The notes under the pieces were generated by a model. The model did no database searches. It had not been told where the DNA came from and saw nothing but the letters and a program-made list of their open reading frames with translations. Both the position numbers and the translations under genes were made by a program. A stretch of DNA of 64,000 nt from NCBI RefSeq assembly GCF_030936135.1, contig NC_082596.1, positions 16,840,155-16,904,154 of the forward strand, read 5' to 3'. Position 1 is the stretch's first letter, and each line of letters starts with the position of its first letter. Source of the stretch: Gavia stellata (Eukaryota > Chordata > Aves > Gaviiformes > Gaviidae). Below, in pieces: positions 62,201 to 64,000 of this stretch.

Positions 62201-64000
62201 CTAATAAATACCTCATATTGTGAGACTGCAGTGTTAAACATCATCATATACATACACGTCAATACCTCTCTCATAGGTGGAGTGGCTTGAAACATTTTCA
62301 GATCTGGCTTTTCAACAGAATAAAACCTACCAACCAAACTGTTTACAGCAATTTGAGATTTTTCAGGTTTTTTCCCCACTATGTTATTGTAAAAGTAATA
62401 CAATTTTTCCACTTAATTTTGTAGTCTAGAAATGAAGCTGCTGCGTAAATCCAGAAATACCATTACTATAAAACACCTGCAGTAAATATGAATTTAAAGT
62501 GCATAAAATGTATATGATAAGGCATGCTAATTTACACAAGGCTCTGCTTTGTTAAAAAAGGAGAGGAATGAGGTAAGCTCATCTGTGACTTAAACTTGTT
62601 CATCACCCTTGCAGTGAATCTTTTTCTGTTATCAGCTTGAGATTTCATAACTGTTAACAAGCCATCCACGACTGTTGAACTTCAATACATCAGCAGTCCA
62701 AAGAAGAGCTATTAATTAACCCTGGTGACTGGTGTGGTGAGAGCTTAGCTACTGACAGCTGTCACCTCAGGACAGTGCTGCTGTTAGTTTTCAGCACGGG
62801 GCAGAATTGGGATTCACCGGAGGGTTGTCACAGGGAGAAGGAAGATGGTTGGAGTGGAACGCTCAGATTCGCCGCTCTGACCCGTGGTCACTTTATTGTA
62901 CGTTAGATGGGAATTCCTTTGACGTAAGACACAGCTCAACTGAAGGCTGCAGAACATAGTCTAAAATTAGGAGTGTGGTTAATTCCAGTGCTGCCTAATG
63001 TTAGTACAGAATTTTTAAGCCATTTTCTTTAACTGATATTTATGATCTCCCAACCAGGGATTTGTTCCCCTCTGAGCTGGATTATAAAGCAATGCCACAG
63101 ACCATGGAATTCATCATGGCATGACGGCATTTAAAACCTCAGTCAAACCTTGTTCAGTATCTGTAATGTTTTTTATTCTGAGCCTAAAGAACAACTCAGC
63201 ACTGTGACTAAAAATAAATAGTGCAATATTGTCAACATCCTGTAGATGTTACGCTGCAACTGTGCAAAATCATTAGGTTGGTCACTTACTGGTACCTTAA
63301 TGTTGGGTCTGGTGGTGAGCTTTAGGGAATATATTAGAGACAAGTTTCTTTTATGTTCCATTGCGGTTTATTCAGTCTGCAAAGGAAATGCTCTCTTGCC
63401 TTATTATGTCAGCCAAGTCTTTTGGGTAGGTTTTTCCTAGGAATAGGAGGGGTTATTTTTGTCTTTAATTTTTTTTTATTTTTTTTTTTTCCACACTGGT
63501 CAGAAGACAGTTTATTTTCACTACTTCATAGACAGAGCATGACAGGGTCTGAACTGGCTAGAGCTTCTTGGTGGACCTTCCTAGATCTTTGTGTTTTCAG
63601 TAAGCACCCTGAAATCACCCAGACTTTTAAATTGAAAAATTTCATCCACCTAAACCATTCATTCTTTACTTTAAAACAAGCAAACAGACTGCCAAACCAA
63701 ACAGAGGAGAGACAACTGCAGTAGATTCTCTCTGGTACACCGGTCCCACCTCTTTCATGAATGGGTGCACATACTAATACTTGCTAATGAAAATATGAGC
63801 TGTGCAACTATGATATTGGCTGTCTATATGAAGTTCAATTTAATGATACTGAATGAGTAGGCAAAGGAAGGAAAGCTTGGTGCTCTTCAGTATGACTGTG
63901 CTGTGCATATTCCCTGAGTATTTAAATTGCTGACATTCCTCCTTCCCCTACCCTGTCTGTCTCCCCGAAGCTTAGGTTTCAGTATGTTTTCAGAGTGCAC

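Larger units (their letters stand above)
37123..64000 (+). other. TRPS1 intron, 5' part (at least 26.9 kb), 3' end outside the window
   Basis: No sequence encoding the GATA finger (CxNC...LWRKN...CNACGLYQKLH) or the C-terminal fingers could be found. Open frames of up to 157 codons (41380-41853) and 141 codons (61212-61637) look like nothing known and are AT- or T-rich. Identifiable contents are a GC-rich islet at 43530-43960, a perfect 24-bp palindrome at 45579-45602, a SINE fragment at 45640-45720, a tetranucleotide repeat at 52303, a possible SINE piece at 59185-59290 and a short TCA run at 60941. The rest is unremarkable AT-rich intron, with possible regulatory blocks that I cannot prove. 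Confidence 0.8.

Overview
The window is vertebrate nuclear DNA, AT-rich and intron-dominated. It carries the 5' and central part of one gene on the plus strand, TRPS1, an atypical GATA-type zinc-finger transcriptional repressor. Residue-level similarity to TRPS1 is unmistakable. The sparse and very decayed repeats, the absence of young LINEs or SINEs, and old palindromic and tRNA-derived elements of the kind seen in reptile and archosaur genomes suggest a sauropsid, most likely a bird. No species can be named from the sequence alone.

Layout: 1-11688 is upstream sequence or intron with no gene I can support. An exon at 11689-11847 is mostly 5' UTR, holds a 14-codon uORF, and ends with the first 12 codons of the long TRPS1 isoform. 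The main coding exons are 14873-15801 (residues 1-309), 27495-28624 (310-686) and 36519-37122 (686-887). Residues are numbered from the internal MVRKKNPP start. All junctions are GT-AG and the reading frame runs through every splice (phases 1, 0, 2, then 0 at the last donor). The final donor follows Leu-Leu-Arg, just before the place where the GATA finger begins in the family. From 37123 to 64000 everything looks like one large intron. The GATA exon and the C-terminal Ikaros-like fingers must lie beyond the window.

The encoded part contains a Ser/Thr/acid-rich N-terminus and six C2H2-like fingers that can be spelled out (Cys224/227-His242/247; 335/338-353/358; 436/439-454/459; 616/619-632/637; 668/671-684/689; 694/697-710/715). 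There is also one long-loop finger (525/528-549/554) and a further Cys-rich stretch. Two SUMO-consensus lysines lie between the fingers and the missing GATA domain.

The introns hold decayed tRNA-type SINE fragments, three or more copies of a short palindromic repeat, a roughly 385-bp near-perfectly symmetrical inverted-repeat element (34350-34735), a 54-bp exact direct duplication 475 bp apart, a 24-bp perfect palindrome, a few GC-rich islets with G-quadruplex motifs, microsatellites and possible conserved regulatory blocks. I found no evidence of a previously undescribed multi-gene system. The most distinctive unexplained structure is the 34350-34735 palindrome.
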